Shown: one piece after another, positions 7,755 to 17,059 of the stretch
Position numbering within the stretch: the first letter of the stretch is position 1
Layout: every line of letters begins with the position of its first letter
From: an uncultured Clostridium sp.
GTDB lineage: Bacteria; Bacillota; Clostridia; TANB77; CAG-508
Length of the DNA: 47,487 nucleotides
Direction: 5' to 3'
Assembly (NCBI GenBank): GCA_900556135.1
Contig: USNR01000010.1
Coordinates: 1-47,487, forward strand
The notes under the pieces: generated by a model
The model's input: only the letters and a program-made list of their open reading frames with translations
What the model was told of the DNA's origin: nothing
Databases searched by the model: none
Program-made: the position numbers and the translations under genes

Positions 7755-8726
7755 ATGATTGAATTAGAAAATATTTCGAAAACGTACAAAGTTACTAAAA
7801 GAAACGCAGGATTAAAAAATGCTGCCAAAAGCTATATTAAGAGAGAGTATGAAGAGGTAAAAGCATTGGATAACATATCTTTTAAAATAGACGAAGGAGA
7901 AATGGTAGGATATATAGGACCAAATGGAGCAGGAAAATCGACTACAATAAAAATTATGTGTGGAATATTAACACCCGATTCTGGAAAGTGTATAATAAAT
8001 GGTTTGGTTCCGTATAAGGATAGAAAGGATTATGTAAAAGATATAGGAGTTGTATTTGGAAACAGATCAGCACTGTGGTGGGATGTTCCTGTAGAAGATT
8101 CGTTTGAATTACTTAAGGAAATATATAATATTCCAAATGAAGAATATGAAAAACAAAAAAATATGTTAACGCAAATGTTGAATATTGAACAAATTATAAG
8201 AACACCGACAAGACAGTTAAGTTTAGGACAAAGAATGAGATGTGAAATAGCAGCAGCTTTTTTACATAATCCTAAAATAGTATTCCTAGATGAACCAACA
8301 ATAGGGCTGGACAGTACATCAAAGATTGCTGTGAGAGAATTTATAAAAAAGATAAACAAAGAAAAAAATACTACAATAATATTAACAACACATGATACGG
8401 GCGACATAGAAGCTTTAACTAAACGAATTATTTTAATAGGAAAAGGGAAACTTTTATTAGACGGAAAACTAAAAGATTTAACAAAAAAATACAGTAAAAA
8501 AATAATTACTGTGAAATACAAAGGAAGAATTACAGAATTACCACTTGGAATGCAAGTTCTAGAAAAGAATCAAGAAGAAACAAAATTTGTAATTGATGAG
8601 AATGTAATAAAACTTACAGAAGCTATTGTGTTTTTAACAAATGCAACAGAAATATTAGATTTGGATGTAAGCAACACTGATATTGATGATGTTGTAGCTA
8701 ACTTATATAAAGAATACAAAATTTAG
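7755..8726 (+). CDS. ABC transporter ATP-binding protein (COG4586-type)
   Basis: This is the ATPase subunit of an ABC-2 exporter. Walker A is GPNGAGKST (55-63), the signature LSLGQ is at 155-159, Walker B IVFLDE at 175-180, and the switch histidine H213 lies in TTHDTGDIE. The insert ending in YEEVKALDNISF and the FGNRSALWWDVP segment are typical of the COG4586 group, which pairs with COG4587 and COG3694 permeases as here. The start has GGAAAGGATGG just upstream. The substrate is unknown. Expression is probably controlled by the 5S-like leader and terminator. Confidence 0.9.
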   Translation: MIELENISKTYKVTKRNAGLKNAAKSYIKREYEEVKALDNISFKIDEGEMVGYIGPNGAGKSTTIKIMCGILTPDSGKCIINGLVPYKDRKDYVKDIGVVFGNRSALWWDVPVEDSFELLKEIYNIPNEEYEKQKNMLTQMLNIEQIIRTPTRQLSLGQRMRCEIAAAFLHNPKIVFLDEPTIGLDSTSKIAVREFIKKINKEKNTTIILTTHDTGDIEALTKRIILIGKGKLLLDGKLKDLTKKYSKKIITVKYKGRITELPLGMQVLEKNQEETKFVIDENVIKLTEAIVFLTNATEILDLDVSNTDIDDVVANLYKEYKI

Positions 8727-8810
8727 TAAAGAGATGTCTTAATTAAAATTAAAAATATGATAATTTTTAATAAAGAAAATAAAAATCAAAAATTTAATTA
8801 GGAGGGTTAT

Positions 8811-9686
8811 ATGAATACTACAATGGAATTAAGAAAAGTTAGTAATATACATATTAAGATTCAAAAATTAACGAGAAAAATAAAAGTGTATTTAGCATAC
8901 TTTAAAATAAAATTTTTAAATGAAATTCAATATAAAATAGCTGCAATAGCTGGTATAATAACTCAATTTGCATGGGCTGGAATGTATATAATGTTATATT
9001 CAACATTCTTAAAAAATGGTACTTCAGGAGATTATACAATAAGTCAGATGTCCACTTATATATGGCTACAGCAAGCCTTTTATATGATGTTTAATATGTG
9101 GTCTGTTGATAAAGAAATTTTAGAGCAATGTAAAACAGGAGACATTGTAATGGAGCTTGTTAGACCGATTGATATATATTCAATATGGCATGCTAAAACA
9201 TTAGGAAGAAAAAGTGCACTAGTCACTCTAAGAGCAATTCCAATAATTTTATTATGCACACTTCCCGTATTTGGAGAATATGGATTAAGTTGGCCAGTTA
9301 GTATGACAGCATTTATATTTTTCGTGATAACATTGATTTTATCAGTTACGATTATTATGTCATATGTAATGCTTATGTATGTATGTGTAATGAAAACAGT
9401 ATCTGACAAAGGAATAAGAGTTGCGTTTCAAATGTTAATAGAAGCATGTTCTGGTTCGCTTATTCCAATAGCATTTATGCCAGATATAGTGATAAAAATA
9501 TTAAAGTTCACGCCATTTTATTATATGCAAAATGCGTCTTTTAATATTTATAATGGATACATAACAAACATAAAAGAAATGATTGAAATAATTTGTATTC
9601 AATTTCTTTGGCTAATAATATTAACAGCCATTGGAAAGAAACTTACACGAAAACATCTAAGAAAAATTGTTGTACAAGGAGGATAA
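8811..9686 (+). CDS. ABC-2 permease (COG4587-type)
   Basis: This is a membrane protein of 291 aa with about six hydrophobic segments, beginning at about residue 43 after a basic N-terminal tail. The segment YLAYFKIKFLNEIQYKIAAI and a later MELVRPIDIYSIW match the ABC2_membrane_6 (DUF990) type permease that accompanies COG4586 ATPases. AGGAGG stands directly before the ATG. An 84-base gap separates it from the ATPase gene; only three bases separate it from the second permease. The two permeases probably form a heterodimer in the cytoplasmic membrane. Confidence 0.85.
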   Translation: MNTTMELRKVSNIHIKIQKLTRKIKVYLAYFKIKFLNEIQYKIAAIAGIITQFAWAGMYIMLYSTFLKNGTSGDYTISQMSTYIWLQQAFYMMFNMWSVDKEILEQCKTGDIVMELVRPIDIYSIWHAKTLGRKSALVTLRAIPIILLCTLPVFGEYGLSWPVSMTAFIFFVITLILSVTIIMSYVMLMYVCVMKTVSDKGIRVAFQMLIEACSGSLIPIAFMPDIVIKILKFTPFYYMQNASFNIYNGYITNIKEMIEIICIQFLWLIILTAIGKKLTRKHLRKIVVQGG

Positions 9687-9689
9687 AAG

Positions 9690-10466
9690 ATGAAATTATA
9701 TTTTAAATATTTTAGCATGCAACTTAAATCTATATTAGAATATAAAAAAGCATTTCTAATATCAGCAATAGCACAAATATTAACCTCAGTAACTGCATTT
9801 ATATCAATAGTATTTCTATTTGATAAGTTTGGAAATATTGAAGGTTATACATTTGATAATATACTAATTTGCTTTTCTATATCATTTGTTGGCTATTCAA
9901 TTGCAGAATGTTTTTTTAGAGCCTTTGACCATTTTGACAGAATGATAGGCAATGGAAAATTTGATAGAATCCTAGTTAGACCAAGAAATTTAATATTGCA
10001 AGTTTTAGGGGAGGAGATAGAATTTGCAAAGTTTGGAAGAGCTATTACAGCCTTGGTAATTTTTATCATATTACTATCTAAACATTCAGAATTATTAAGG
10101 ACAGATAAATTTATAACACTATTATTAATGATTTTAGGAACAACAATAATCTATGCAGGTTTATTTGTATTAAAAGCAGGAATTAGCTTTTTTACAACAC
10201 AGAGTCTAGAAATAATGAACATATTTACAGATGGTGCAAGAGACTTAGCTCAATATCCATTAAATATATATCAAAAATGGGTAAAAACTTTTTTTACATA
10301 TATATTGCCACTTGCGTGGGTAAATTATTATCCACTATTATATGTAATAGAAAAAACAGACAATAAGATAAATATAATTCTACCAGTTGTTTCAATATTA
10401 TTTATAATACCATGCTATATAGTCTGGCAAATAGGATTAAGAAAATATAAATCAACAGGGTCATAA
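9690..10466 (+). CDS. ABC-2 permease (COG3694-type)
   Basis: This is a 258-aa membrane protein with about six hydrophobic segments. The phrase FDRILVRPRN (residues about 89-98) is characteristic of the second permease in COG4586/4587/3694 operons. It ends with a basic tail after a last membrane segment. It starts three bases after the preceding permease stop, with an AAGGAGGATAAAAG site inside that gene's end, so the two are translationally linked. It closes the operon; I see no obvious terminator after it. Confidence 0.85.
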   Translation: MKLYFKYFSMQLKSILEYKKAFLISAIAQILTSVTAFISIVFLFDKFGNIEGYTFDNILICFSISFVGYSIAECFFRAFDHFDRMIGNGKFDRILVRPRNLILQVLGEEIEFAKFGRAITALVIFIILLSKHSELLRTDKFITLLLMILGTTIIYAGLFVLKAGISFFTTQSLEIMNIFTDGARDLAQYPLNIYQKWVKTFFTYILPLAWVNYYPLLYVIEKTDNKINIILPVVSILFIIPCYIVWQIGLRKYKSTGS

Positions 10467-10534
10467 TTATTAGATAAAATAAAAAAATTATGATAAACAA
10501 AGATGCTTGCATCAAAAAGTAAACACAAAAACTA

Positions 10535-10563
10535 TTGCTATTATTGAGGTTTTGATATATAAT
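10535..10563 (+). promoter_or_regulatory. Promoter of galE
   Basis: TTGCTA (10535-10540), 17 bases and TATAAT (10558-10563). The leader to the galE ATG is about 90 bases. Confidence 0.6.
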
Positions 10564-10659
10564 CTAAATGGATTTTAATAAACTTAAGAGGCAATAAGGT
10601 AAAGTGGCAAAGTTTTAAATGAAAACCTTAAAGCTAAAAATGAAAGGAATGTGATAAAA

Positions 10660-11667
10660 ATGGCAATTTTAGTTACAGGAGGAGCAGGATATATTGGTAG
10701 TCATACTGCAGTAGAATTATTGAATGCTGGGAAAGACATTGTTATAATAGATGATTTTTCTAATAGCAAACCTAAAGCTTTAGAAGCTATAAAGAAAATT
10801 ACAGGTAAAGATTTTAAGTTTTATGAAATAGACTATAAAGATAAAGAAAAACTAGCAAAGGTATTTTCAGAAAATAAAATAGAAGCGGTTATGAACTTCG
10901 CAGGGTTCAAAGCAGTTGGAGAATCTGTTCAAAAGCCTTTAAAATATTATACAAATAATGTTACAGGATGTTTAAATTTACTTGAAGTTATGAAACAATA
11001 TAATGTAAAGAAATTTATATTTAGTTCTTCTGCTACAGTATATGGAGATCCAGAGGTTATTCCAATAACAGAAGAATGTAAAACAGGTAATACAACAAAC
11101 CCTTATGGAACATCCAAATTATTTATAGAACAAATATTAAAAGATTTATACAATTCAGATAATACATGGGACATTTGCATTTTAAGATATTTTAATCCTG
11201 TTGGATCACATGAAAGTGGATTAATAGGAGAAGAACCTCAAGGAATACCTAATAACTTAATGCCATATGTAGCGCGTGTCGCATCAGGAGAACTTAAAGA
11301 ATTATCAGTATTTGGAAATGATTATAATACACCAGATGGAACTGGAGTAAGAGATTATATTCATGTTGTGGATTTAGCAAAAGGTCACCTTTGTGCCTTA
11401 AATAAAATTGATAAAGAAGGAAAAGGTTTATACATATACAACCTTGGTACAGGAAAAGGATACAGTGTTTTGGATATGGTTAAATCATTTGAGGAAGCGA
11501 CGGGCAGAAAAGTAGCCTATAAAATTGCACCAAGAAGAGCAGGAGATATAGCAACATGTTACGCAGATCCTAGCAAAGCTAAAAACGAGTTAGGATGGAC
11601 TGCCGAAAAAGAAATTAAAGAAATGTGTGAGGACACATGGCATTTTATAGAAGAAAGTAATAAATAG
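10660..11667 (+). CDS. galE: UDP-glucose 4-epimerase
   Basis: The enzyme interconverts UDP-glucose and UDP-galactose with bound NAD in the Leloir pathway and for envelope sugars. The NAD-binding motif GGAGYIGS is at about residues 7-14, the serine region FSSSATVYGD near 124, and the catalytic YGTSK motif near 150. The 335 aa is normal. An in-frame GTG lies nine bases earlier, but AAAGGA at 10643-10648 suits ATG 10660 better and the protein then begins MAILVTGG as in relatives. It is followed by a mutarotase-like gene, a natural galactose pairing. Confidence 0.92.
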   Translation: MAILVTGGAGYIGSHTAVELLNAGKDIVIIDDFSNSKPKALEAIKKITGKDFKFYEIDYKDKEKLAKVFSENKIEAVMNFAGFKAVGESVQKPLKYYTNNVTGCLNLLEVMKQYNVKKFIFSSSATVYGDPEVIPITEECKTGNTTNPYGTSKLFIEQILKDLYNSDNTWDICILRYFNPVGSHESGLIGEEPQGIPNNLMPYVARVASGELKELSVFGNDYNTPDGTGVRDYIHVVDLAKGHLCALNKIDKEGKGLYIYNLGTGKGYSVLDMVKSFEEATGRKVAYKIAPRRAGDIATCYADPSKAKNELGWTAEKEIKEMCEDTWHFIEESNK

Positions 11668-11714
11668 AAGGTGTAATAATCAACAAAATCTATCTGTAGA
11701 AGGGAATGAGGCAT

Positions 11715-12588
11715 ATGAAGAGTCAAATGGTAACCTCTAGAATGGGACGGAGAAATAATTAGTTTTAAACTAGACGGAGTAGAAAAATTACACCAAGGAG
11801 AAGACTGTGTAGATGAGAAAGGAAAAATTTATTGGAAAAGACATTCACCAGTGTTGTTTCCAATAGTAGGAAAATTAAAAAGAAATCAAACAACCATAAA
11901 TGGAAGAACATATGAAATGACACAACATGGATTTGCTCGCGATATGGAATTTGAGCCTGTTACAAAATTGGATAATTTTCATTCTTATGTTTTAAACAGT
12001 AACGAAAGTACATTAGTAAAATATCCATATAAATTTTCTCTATACACAACCTATAGAACAGATGAAAATAAATTGACTACAATATACAAAGTTATAAATG
12101 AAGGCGACAATAATATGCCATTTGGTATAGGCGGACATCCAGCATTTATAATAGACAGGCAAGATTTACTAAATGAAGAGTATTATCTTGAATTTGAGGA
12201 AGAAGAAAAGAAAATACATTTCTTATATTTAGTAGATGGATTAATTGGAACGGAATATGCAAAAAATAGGATGATAGATAGCAAAAGGCTACCTATAACA
12301 AAAAATAGTTTTGACAATGATGCTATAATAATGAAAGGAATAACATCAAACAAAATAAGTTTAAAAAAGAAAGCTGAAAATAAAACTATACTTACTATGG
12401 ATTTTACAGGATTTCCATACTTGGCAGTATGGGCAAAACCTGGAGCACCATTCTTGTGCATAGAACCATGGTACACAACAGCAGATACAGTGAATGCAAG
12501 TGGAATATTCTCGGAGAAGCCGGATACAATAATGCTAAGTCCTAAACAAAGCTTTGAATGTAAATATACAGTTGAATTCTTTAACTGA
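11715..12588 (+). pseudogene. Galactose mutarotase-like (LacX type) gene, 5' frameshift
   Basis: From 11749 to 12588 one frame reads a LacX/aldose-1-epimerase-like protein: GEIISFKLDG, KRHSPVLFPIVGKLKRN, FGIGGHPAF with the likely catalytic histidine, and CIEPWYT. That frame has no start codon before a GTG at 11851, deep in a conserved segment. An ATG at 11715 with an AAGGG site opens a different frame that runs to GGA 11745-11747. One extra base, for example C11748, would join them. So the gene is frameshifted or the sequence has an error. The family acts on sugar anomers, consistent with galE upstream. Confidence 0.6.
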
Positions 12589-12646
12589 TAAGAAAGCTAT
12601 AAATTTAAACAAATTATACGAAAAAACAGAGGAAGGATTGTAGAAT

Positions 12647-12838
12647 ATGAAAGAAATAGTAATTACATTAGTAGCATTAATAGTAATGGCAATTGGAATC
12701 CTAGCAATATTTGATGCAAGGAAAATTTCAAAAGAGTTTTTCAGCTCAGATAATCAAAATAAAAATGTTAGAGTTTTGAAAATTGTTGGAACAATAGTAG
12801 TTTGGATTACACTAGGAATAATATATATGATAAAATAA
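12647..12838 (+). CDS. Small membrane protein of unknown function
   Basis: A 63-aa protein with two hydrophobic segments (about 4-24 and 45-62) and a short charged loop of about 20 residues between them. The start follows GAGGAAGG at good distance. It has no recognised family. It lies 58 bases after the mutarotase-like gene and just before the 6S RNA promoter, so it is probably the last gene of the galE transcript. Confidence 0.6.
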   Translation: MKEIVITLVALIVMAIGILAIFDARKISKEFFSSDNQNKNVRVLKIVGTIVVWITLGIIYMIK

Positions 12839-12887
12839 CAGAAAAATGCTTGAAATAAAATTGAGTATATGATAATATAATTATAGA

Positions 12888-13088
12888 AAAATAATCCCTA
12901 CGTAGCACGTATAGATTGGAATTTTAGAACCAACAAATTTTAAAAGGGAGTCTGTCTTTAAATGTGGCGTGTATGCTTATACTTTTATAAACTATAAGAA
13001 ACCCACAAGCATTTAACAAGACACCCACCTGTCGTAGGCAGGTCCTTAAAATTTCTCTCTGGCTTACGGCTAATGTGGGGGATTTTTC
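12888..13088 (+). ncRNA. ssrS: 6S RNA
   Basis: 6S RNA mimics an open promoter and binds the vegetative RNA polymerase. The ends close as a helix: AATCCC (12893-12898) with GGGATT at 13079-13084 and TAGC with GCTA further in. The inner stem GGGAGTCT pairs with AGACACCC and TTTAAATG with CATTTAA, giving a long terminal arm. The 3' side of the central bubble holds the small hairpin ACCTGTCGTAGGCAGGT, and the 5' side the phrase GAACCAACAAATTTTAAAAG, which I recall from clostridial 6S RNAs. About 200 bases is the normal size. Upstream TTGAAA (12850) and TATAAT (12876-12881) could be its promoter, though the spacing is long. Confidence 0.8.
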
Positions 13089-13131
13089 TGTATATATACT
13101 AAAATGTTTAAGGAAAGTTAAATAAAGAAAG

Positions 13132-13992
13132 ATGAAAATAGAAGATATTTTAAAAGATAATATACTGAAATTGAAAGAAGCTAATATAGAAGATGCTAAT
13201 ATAATTGCAAGAGAATTATTGGCACATACATTAAAAAAAGATAGACAGTACTTGATTATAAACAGCAAAGAAGAGATTGGAAGAGAAGAACAAGTTGAGT
13301 ACAATAACAATATAGATAGTATTATAAAGGGAAAGCCATTACAGTATATAACGAATAAACAAGAATTTATGAAAATGAAATTTTTCGTTAATGAAAGTGT
13401 ACTTATTCCACAACCTGATACAGAAATATTGGTAGAGAAAGTTCTAGAAATTTGCAATAAGTTTTTTGAAAATCAGAAAATAAAAATATTGGACCTATGC
13501 ACTGGTAGTGGTGCAATTGCAATTTCTCTATATAAATATTTAAAGGATGAAAATAAGAAAATTTTTGCAAGTGATATTAGTGATAAAGCTATTGAAGTTG
13601 CAAAGTTGAATGCAAAGGAAAATGGAGCAAAAATAGAATTTATTCAATCTAATATGTTTGAACAGATTGCAGAAAATAATTTTGATATAGTTGTTTCAAA
13701 TCCTCCATATATCGAAAGAGAGGAGCTAAAGAAACTACCTAAAGACGTTAGGCATGAACCACATATAGCTTTAGATGGTGGTGACGACGGGTTAGATTTT
13801 TATAGAATAATTGCAGAAAACGCATATAAATACATAAAAGATAAAGGAAAATTATGTTTAGAAATTGGTTATAACCAGAAAAACGAGGTTGTAAAAATTT
13901 TAGAAGAGATTGGTAAGTATGATAATATAGAAGCATATAAAGATTTATCCGGAAATGATAGATGTATAGTTGCAAACATTATAAATTATTGA
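13132..13992 (+). CDS. prmC: Release factor glutamine methyltransferase
   Basis: PrmC methylates the GGQ glutamine of release factors RF1 and RF2 using SAM. It has the N-terminal helical domain, the substrate motif LIPQPDTE (91-98), SAM motif I DLCTGSGAIA (121-130) and catalytic NPPY (190-193). The 286 aa is typical. In many Firmicutes prmC follows prfA; here it follows the 6S RNA and no prfA is in the window. The start has an AAAGAAAG site. Confidence 0.93.
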   Translation: MKIEDILKDNILKLKEANIEDANIIARELLAHTLKKDRQYLIINSKEEIGREEQVEYNNNIDSIIKGKPLQYITNKQEFMKMKFFVNESVLIPQPDTEILVEKVLEICNKFFENQKIKILDLCTGSGAIAISLYKYLKDENKKIFASDISDKAIEVAKLNAKENGAKIEFIQSNMFEQIAENNFDIVVSNPPYIEREELKKLPKDVRHEPHIALDGGDDGLDFYRIIAENAYKYIKDKGKLCLEIGYNQKNEVVKILEEIGKYDNIEAYKDLSGNDRCIVANIINY

Positions 13993-14042
13993 TATAATCG
14001 CTTAAGAAATGCTAAAAAATATTATAGAAAGAAATGTTAAAT

Positions 14043-14903
14043 ATGTCTAAATTGTCTTTTTCTGCTTACACGAAAAACGAGTTAAGCAAAATGAGTAATT
14101 TAAAAAATAAGCAAGAGGTATATTTTGAATTGATTGGATATTTGTCTGGTGCAAATGCTACAATCACTGAGAAATATGCCAAGTTTTCGACTGAAAACGA
14201 GTATAATATAAATAGGTTTGCAAAACTTTTAAATAATGTAGAAATAAATGATTATAAAATAGAATTGCAAGGAAAAATTTACACAATTAAATTCAAAAAG
14301 ACAGAGCAATTAGCTAAAGAAAACTTATTAACTGATTTAGAAAATGTAAAAGAGGAAAATCTAAAAAAATCATATGTTAGAGGCACTTTTTTAGGAAGTG
14401 GATATATAAATAATCCAGAAAGAAAATATCACTTAGAAGTTGTGTTTAGCAAAAAAATATACGCAGAAAAAGTATCAGAAATTTTACAAGAATATAATAT
14501 AAGATCGAACACACTTAAAAAAAATAAAAATATCTCACTATATATAAAGGATAGCGAGGAAATATCTAAATTTTTAGCATTAATAGGTGCAAATTCATCT
14601 GTGATAAAGTTTGAAGAAGTACGAGTTATGAGAGATATGAAAAATAATATAAATAGACTTGTAAACTGTGAAACAGCAAATTTAAATAAGACAATAAATA
14701 CAGCAGTAGAACAGATTTCGATAATAAAGAAATTGCGAAATACAAGAAAGTTTGAAACATTACCAGATGATTTAAAAGAGATAGCTAAACTGAGGGAAGA
14801 AAATCCAAATGCTACATTAGAAGAATTGGGAAAAATGTTAAAGAAACCTATAGGAAAATCAAGCGTTAGTAATAAATTTAGAAGGTTAAAGGAATATCTA
14901 TAA
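14043..14903 (+). CDS. whiA: DNA-binding protein WhiA
   Basis: WhiA combines a degenerate LAGLIDADG homing-endonuclease fold with a C-terminal helix-turn-helix and affects cell division and sporulation in Gram-positives. Seen here are the N-terminal SFSAYTKNELSK, the LAGLIDADG-like YVRGTFLGSGYI, the conserved EVRVMRDMKNNINRLVNCE, and the HTH end ATLEELGKMLKKPIGKS. Two in-frame ATGs (14034, 14043) exist; the AGAAAG site suits 14043. In other Firmicutes whiA follows yvcJ and yvcK; both are absent here, and it overlaps nearly with hemW instead. Confidence 0.93.
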   Translation: MSKLSFSAYTKNELSKMSNLKNKQEVYFELIGYLSGANATITEKYAKFSTENEYNINRFAKLLNNVEINDYKIELQGKIYTIKFKKTEQLAKENLLTDLENVKEENLKKSYVRGTFLGSGYINNPERKYHLEVVFSKKIYAEKVSEILQEYNIRSNTLKKNKNISLYIKDSEEISKFLALIGANSSVIKFEEVRVMRDMKNNINRLVNCETANLNKTINTAVEQISIIKKLRNTRKFETLPDDLKEIAKLREENPNATLEELGKMLKKPIGKSSVSNKFRRLKEYL

Positions 14904-14904
14904 A

Positions 14905-16077
14905 ATGAATGAAAAAGAAATTGGTTTATATATTCATATACCTTTTTGCAAAAAGAAGTGCTATTATTGTGACTTTGTTTCATATGTAGATAAAGCAGAT
15001 TTAGAAAAAAGATATGTTGAATGTATAGAAAAAGAAATAATTCAATATGCTACAGAAAACAAGGTAATGGCGAAACACAAAATAGAACCATTATATGTTT
15101 TAAAAACCATATATATTGGAGGTGGAACTCCATCAATTTTAGATGAAATATATGTAGAAAGTATAATGAAAACGATAAAAAATAATTTTAAAATTGTTGA
15201 GAATCCAGAGATAACTATAGAAGTTAATCCAGGAACAGTTAATAAAGAAAAGCTAGAAACATATATAAATGTTGGAATAAATAGGCTAAGTATAGGACTT
15301 CAATCAACAAAGGACAATCTTTTACAAGAGATTGGCAGAATACACAACTACAAACAATTTGAAGAAACGTTTAAGAATTCCAGAGATGTTGGATTTGATA
15401 ATATAAATGTAGATTTAATGATAGGTTTGCCAAATCAAACTTTTGATGATGTAAAAGACAGTGCAAAAAAAATTATAGATTTAAAGCCTGAGCATATTTC
15501 AGTATATTCTTTAATATTAGAAGAAGGTACACCATTAGAGAAAATGGTAAAAGAAAATAAATTAGAAATGTTATCAGATGAAGAAGAAAGAAAAATGTAC
15601 TGGTATGTGAAAGTAATGTTAGAAAAACATAAGTATTATCAATATGAAATTTCAAACTTCGCAAGACCAGGATTTGAATCTGTGCACAACAGCGATTGTT
15701 GGAAGCAAAAAGAATATATAGGAATAGGAGCAGCTGCAAGTTCGTTTTTAGAGGACAAGAGATATTCTAATATTCAAGATTTAGATCAATATATAGAAAA
15801 CATAGAAAAAGGAACATCAAATAAAAATTTAGTGCTAGAAGAAACATTGGATTTAGAAGCAAAGATGAAAGAATATATGCTTTTAGGACTACGCAGAATA
15901 AGCGGAGTAAATATATTTGAATTTGAGAAAAAGTTTAATGTTAGTCCAATAGTAAAATTTTGCAAAGAATTAGAAAAACTAAATCATGAAGGATTAATAA
16001 TCGTAATAGATGAAAATATAAAGCTTACAAATAAAGGCATAGACTTAGCAAATCTAGTATGGGAAGAATTTGTATAA
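14905..16077 (+). CDS. hemW: HemW-like radical SAM protein (heme chaperone)
   Basis: The cluster motif CKKKCYYCDF (C15, C19, C22) plus IYIGGGTPS and IGLQS are those of the HemW/HemN family. HemW has only three cluster cysteines in this pattern; the CxxxCxxCxC of HemN is missing (F24 in place of the fourth cysteine), which supports HemW, a heme-binding chaperone. The C-terminal HemN_C domain is present (MLLGLRRISGVN). It has 390 aa and starts one base after the whiA stop, so it is translationally coupled. Confidence 0.9.
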   Translation: MNEKEIGLYIHIPFCKKKCYYCDFVSYVDKADLEKRYVECIEKEIIQYATENKVMAKHKIEPLYVLKTIYIGGGTPSILDEIYVESIMKTIKNNFKIVENPEITIEVNPGTVNKEKLETYINVGINRLSIGLQSTKDNLLQEIGRIHNYKQFEETFKNSRDVGFDNINVDLMIGLPNQTFDDVKDSAKKIIDLKPEHISVYSLILEEGTPLEKMVKENKLEMLSDEEERKMYWYVKVMLEKHKYYQYEISNFARPGFESVHNSDCWKQKEYIGIGAAASSFLEDKRYSNIQDLDQYIENIEKGTSNKNLVLEETLDLEAKMKEYMLLGLRRISGVNIFEFEKKFNVSPIVKFCKELEKLNHEGLIIVIDENIKLTNKGIDLANLVWEEFV

Positions 16078-16128
16078 ATTACAAAATAAATATTTAAATT
16101 AAAAATAAAAAAAAGGAGAAAATAAAAT

Positions 16129-16677
16129 ATGAAAGAAAAATTTATAGAATTATTAAGATCGACAAATAGAGAAGGAATAGAGGGACTAATTGAATTTTTG
16201 AATAAATCAGATTTCTTTACAGCACCTGCAAGCACAAGATTTCATGGAAATTATGCAGGAGGATTGTTAGAACATAGCATGAAGGTATATGAGATTTTTG
16301 ATGATAAAGTAAAGAAAAGCGGATTTGATACACCTGACGCAACTATAAAAATAGCAGCATTGTTACATGACATATGCAAAACAAACTTCTACAAAACAGA
16401 CTACAGAAATGCAAAAAATGCAAGAGGAGAATGGGAAAAAGTTCCATACTATACTGTAGAAGATACAATTCCTTATGGTCATGGGGAAAAATCTGTAATG
16501 ATGCTTACAGAATACATAAAACTAACAAATGAAGAAAAATATGCAATACGTTGGCACATGGGATTTACAGAGCCTAAGGAACTATATGGAACATTAGGAG
16601 AAGCGTATAAAAAATATCCAATTGCATTGCTTTTAAATGAAGCTGATTTGGAAGCAACATATTTTTATAATATTTAA
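16129..16677 (+). CDS. HD-domain hydrolase
   Basis: A 182-aa protein with a metal-dependent phosphohydrolase pattern: H in LLEHSMKVY, the HD pair in LLHDICKTN, a further H in YGHGEKS, H in RWHMGF and D in NEADLEATY. The layout resembles HD proteins related to the nuclease YhaM, but no OB domain is attached. The natural substrate (nucleotide or RNA) is not known. The start follows AAAGGAG at good spacing, 51 bases after hemW. Confidence 0.8.
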   Translation: MKEKFIELLRSTNREGIEGLIEFLNKSDFFTAPASTRFHGNYAGGLLEHSMKVYEIFDDKVKKSGFDTPDATIKIAALLHDICKTNFYKTDYRNAKNARGEWEKVPYYTVEDTIPYGHGEKSVMMLTEYIKLTNEEKYAIRWHMGFTEPKELYGTLGEAYKKYPIALLLNEADLEATYFYNI

Positions 16678-16722
16678 TACATATTTTTTTATAAAACGTC
16701 AAACAATAATTTTGGTGATTAT

Positions 16723-16962
16723 ATGAAAGTATCTTGGATAAAATCTATTTCAGATAACAAGAATTTTAAAGTACCAGAATTATTAGGGTTTGACGTTTTC
16801 TCTTTAGAAGAAAATGATGATATTGATAATAAAATTGATGAATTAATTAGTAAAAAATATAATACAATAGTTATATCCAAAGACTTGGCAGGTTTTTCTC
16901 AAAAAATAAATTCTGAATATTTAAAAAATAAGAATATTGATATAATTATAAACCGCAAGTAA
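16723..16962 (+). CDS. Small protein, resembles ATP synthase subunit F fold
   Basis: This is a 79-aa soluble protein. The pattern of a short beta strand, a helix rich in acidic residues, then NTIVISKDLAGF and a final DIIINRK resembles the V-type ATPase subunit F / DUF family fold, but similarity is by eye only and no ATPase genes are near. There is a weak ribosome binding site (TTTTGGTGATT). It lies between the HD protein and yyaC. Coding is supported by its smooth codon pattern. Confidence 0.5.
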   Translation: MKVSWIKSISDNKNFKVPELLGFDVFSLEENDDIDNKIDELISKKYNTIVISKDLAGFSQKINSEYLKNKNIDIIINRK

Positions 16963-17059
16963 ATTTGTTTTAAGTTATGGCATCTTATATATATTTCAAT
17001 ATATAAGACAGTAAAAAAATGAACATGAATATTAACAAGTGCGTTAAGGAAGGAAATAT

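Noticed and set aside
8030..8521. 163-codon open frame on the minus strand
   Set aside because: It is the mirror of the ABC ATPase, which has all its motifs on the + strand; no start signal and no known family.
8727..8810. Hairpin between ABC ATPase and first permease
   Set aside because: ATTAAAAAT with ATTTTTAAT can pair, but it has almost no G or C and is expected by chance in such AT-rich DNA.
12924..13457. Long open frame on the minus strand over the 6S RNA and prmC
   Set aside because: It covers a structured RNA and a clear prmC gene on the other strand and has a composition typical of antisense frames (rich in F, S, I, C).
14429..14983. 184-codon open frame on the minus strand
   Set aside because: Antisense to whiA and hemW, both unmistakable; phenylalanine- and serine-rich as expected for antisense of AT-rich coding DNA.
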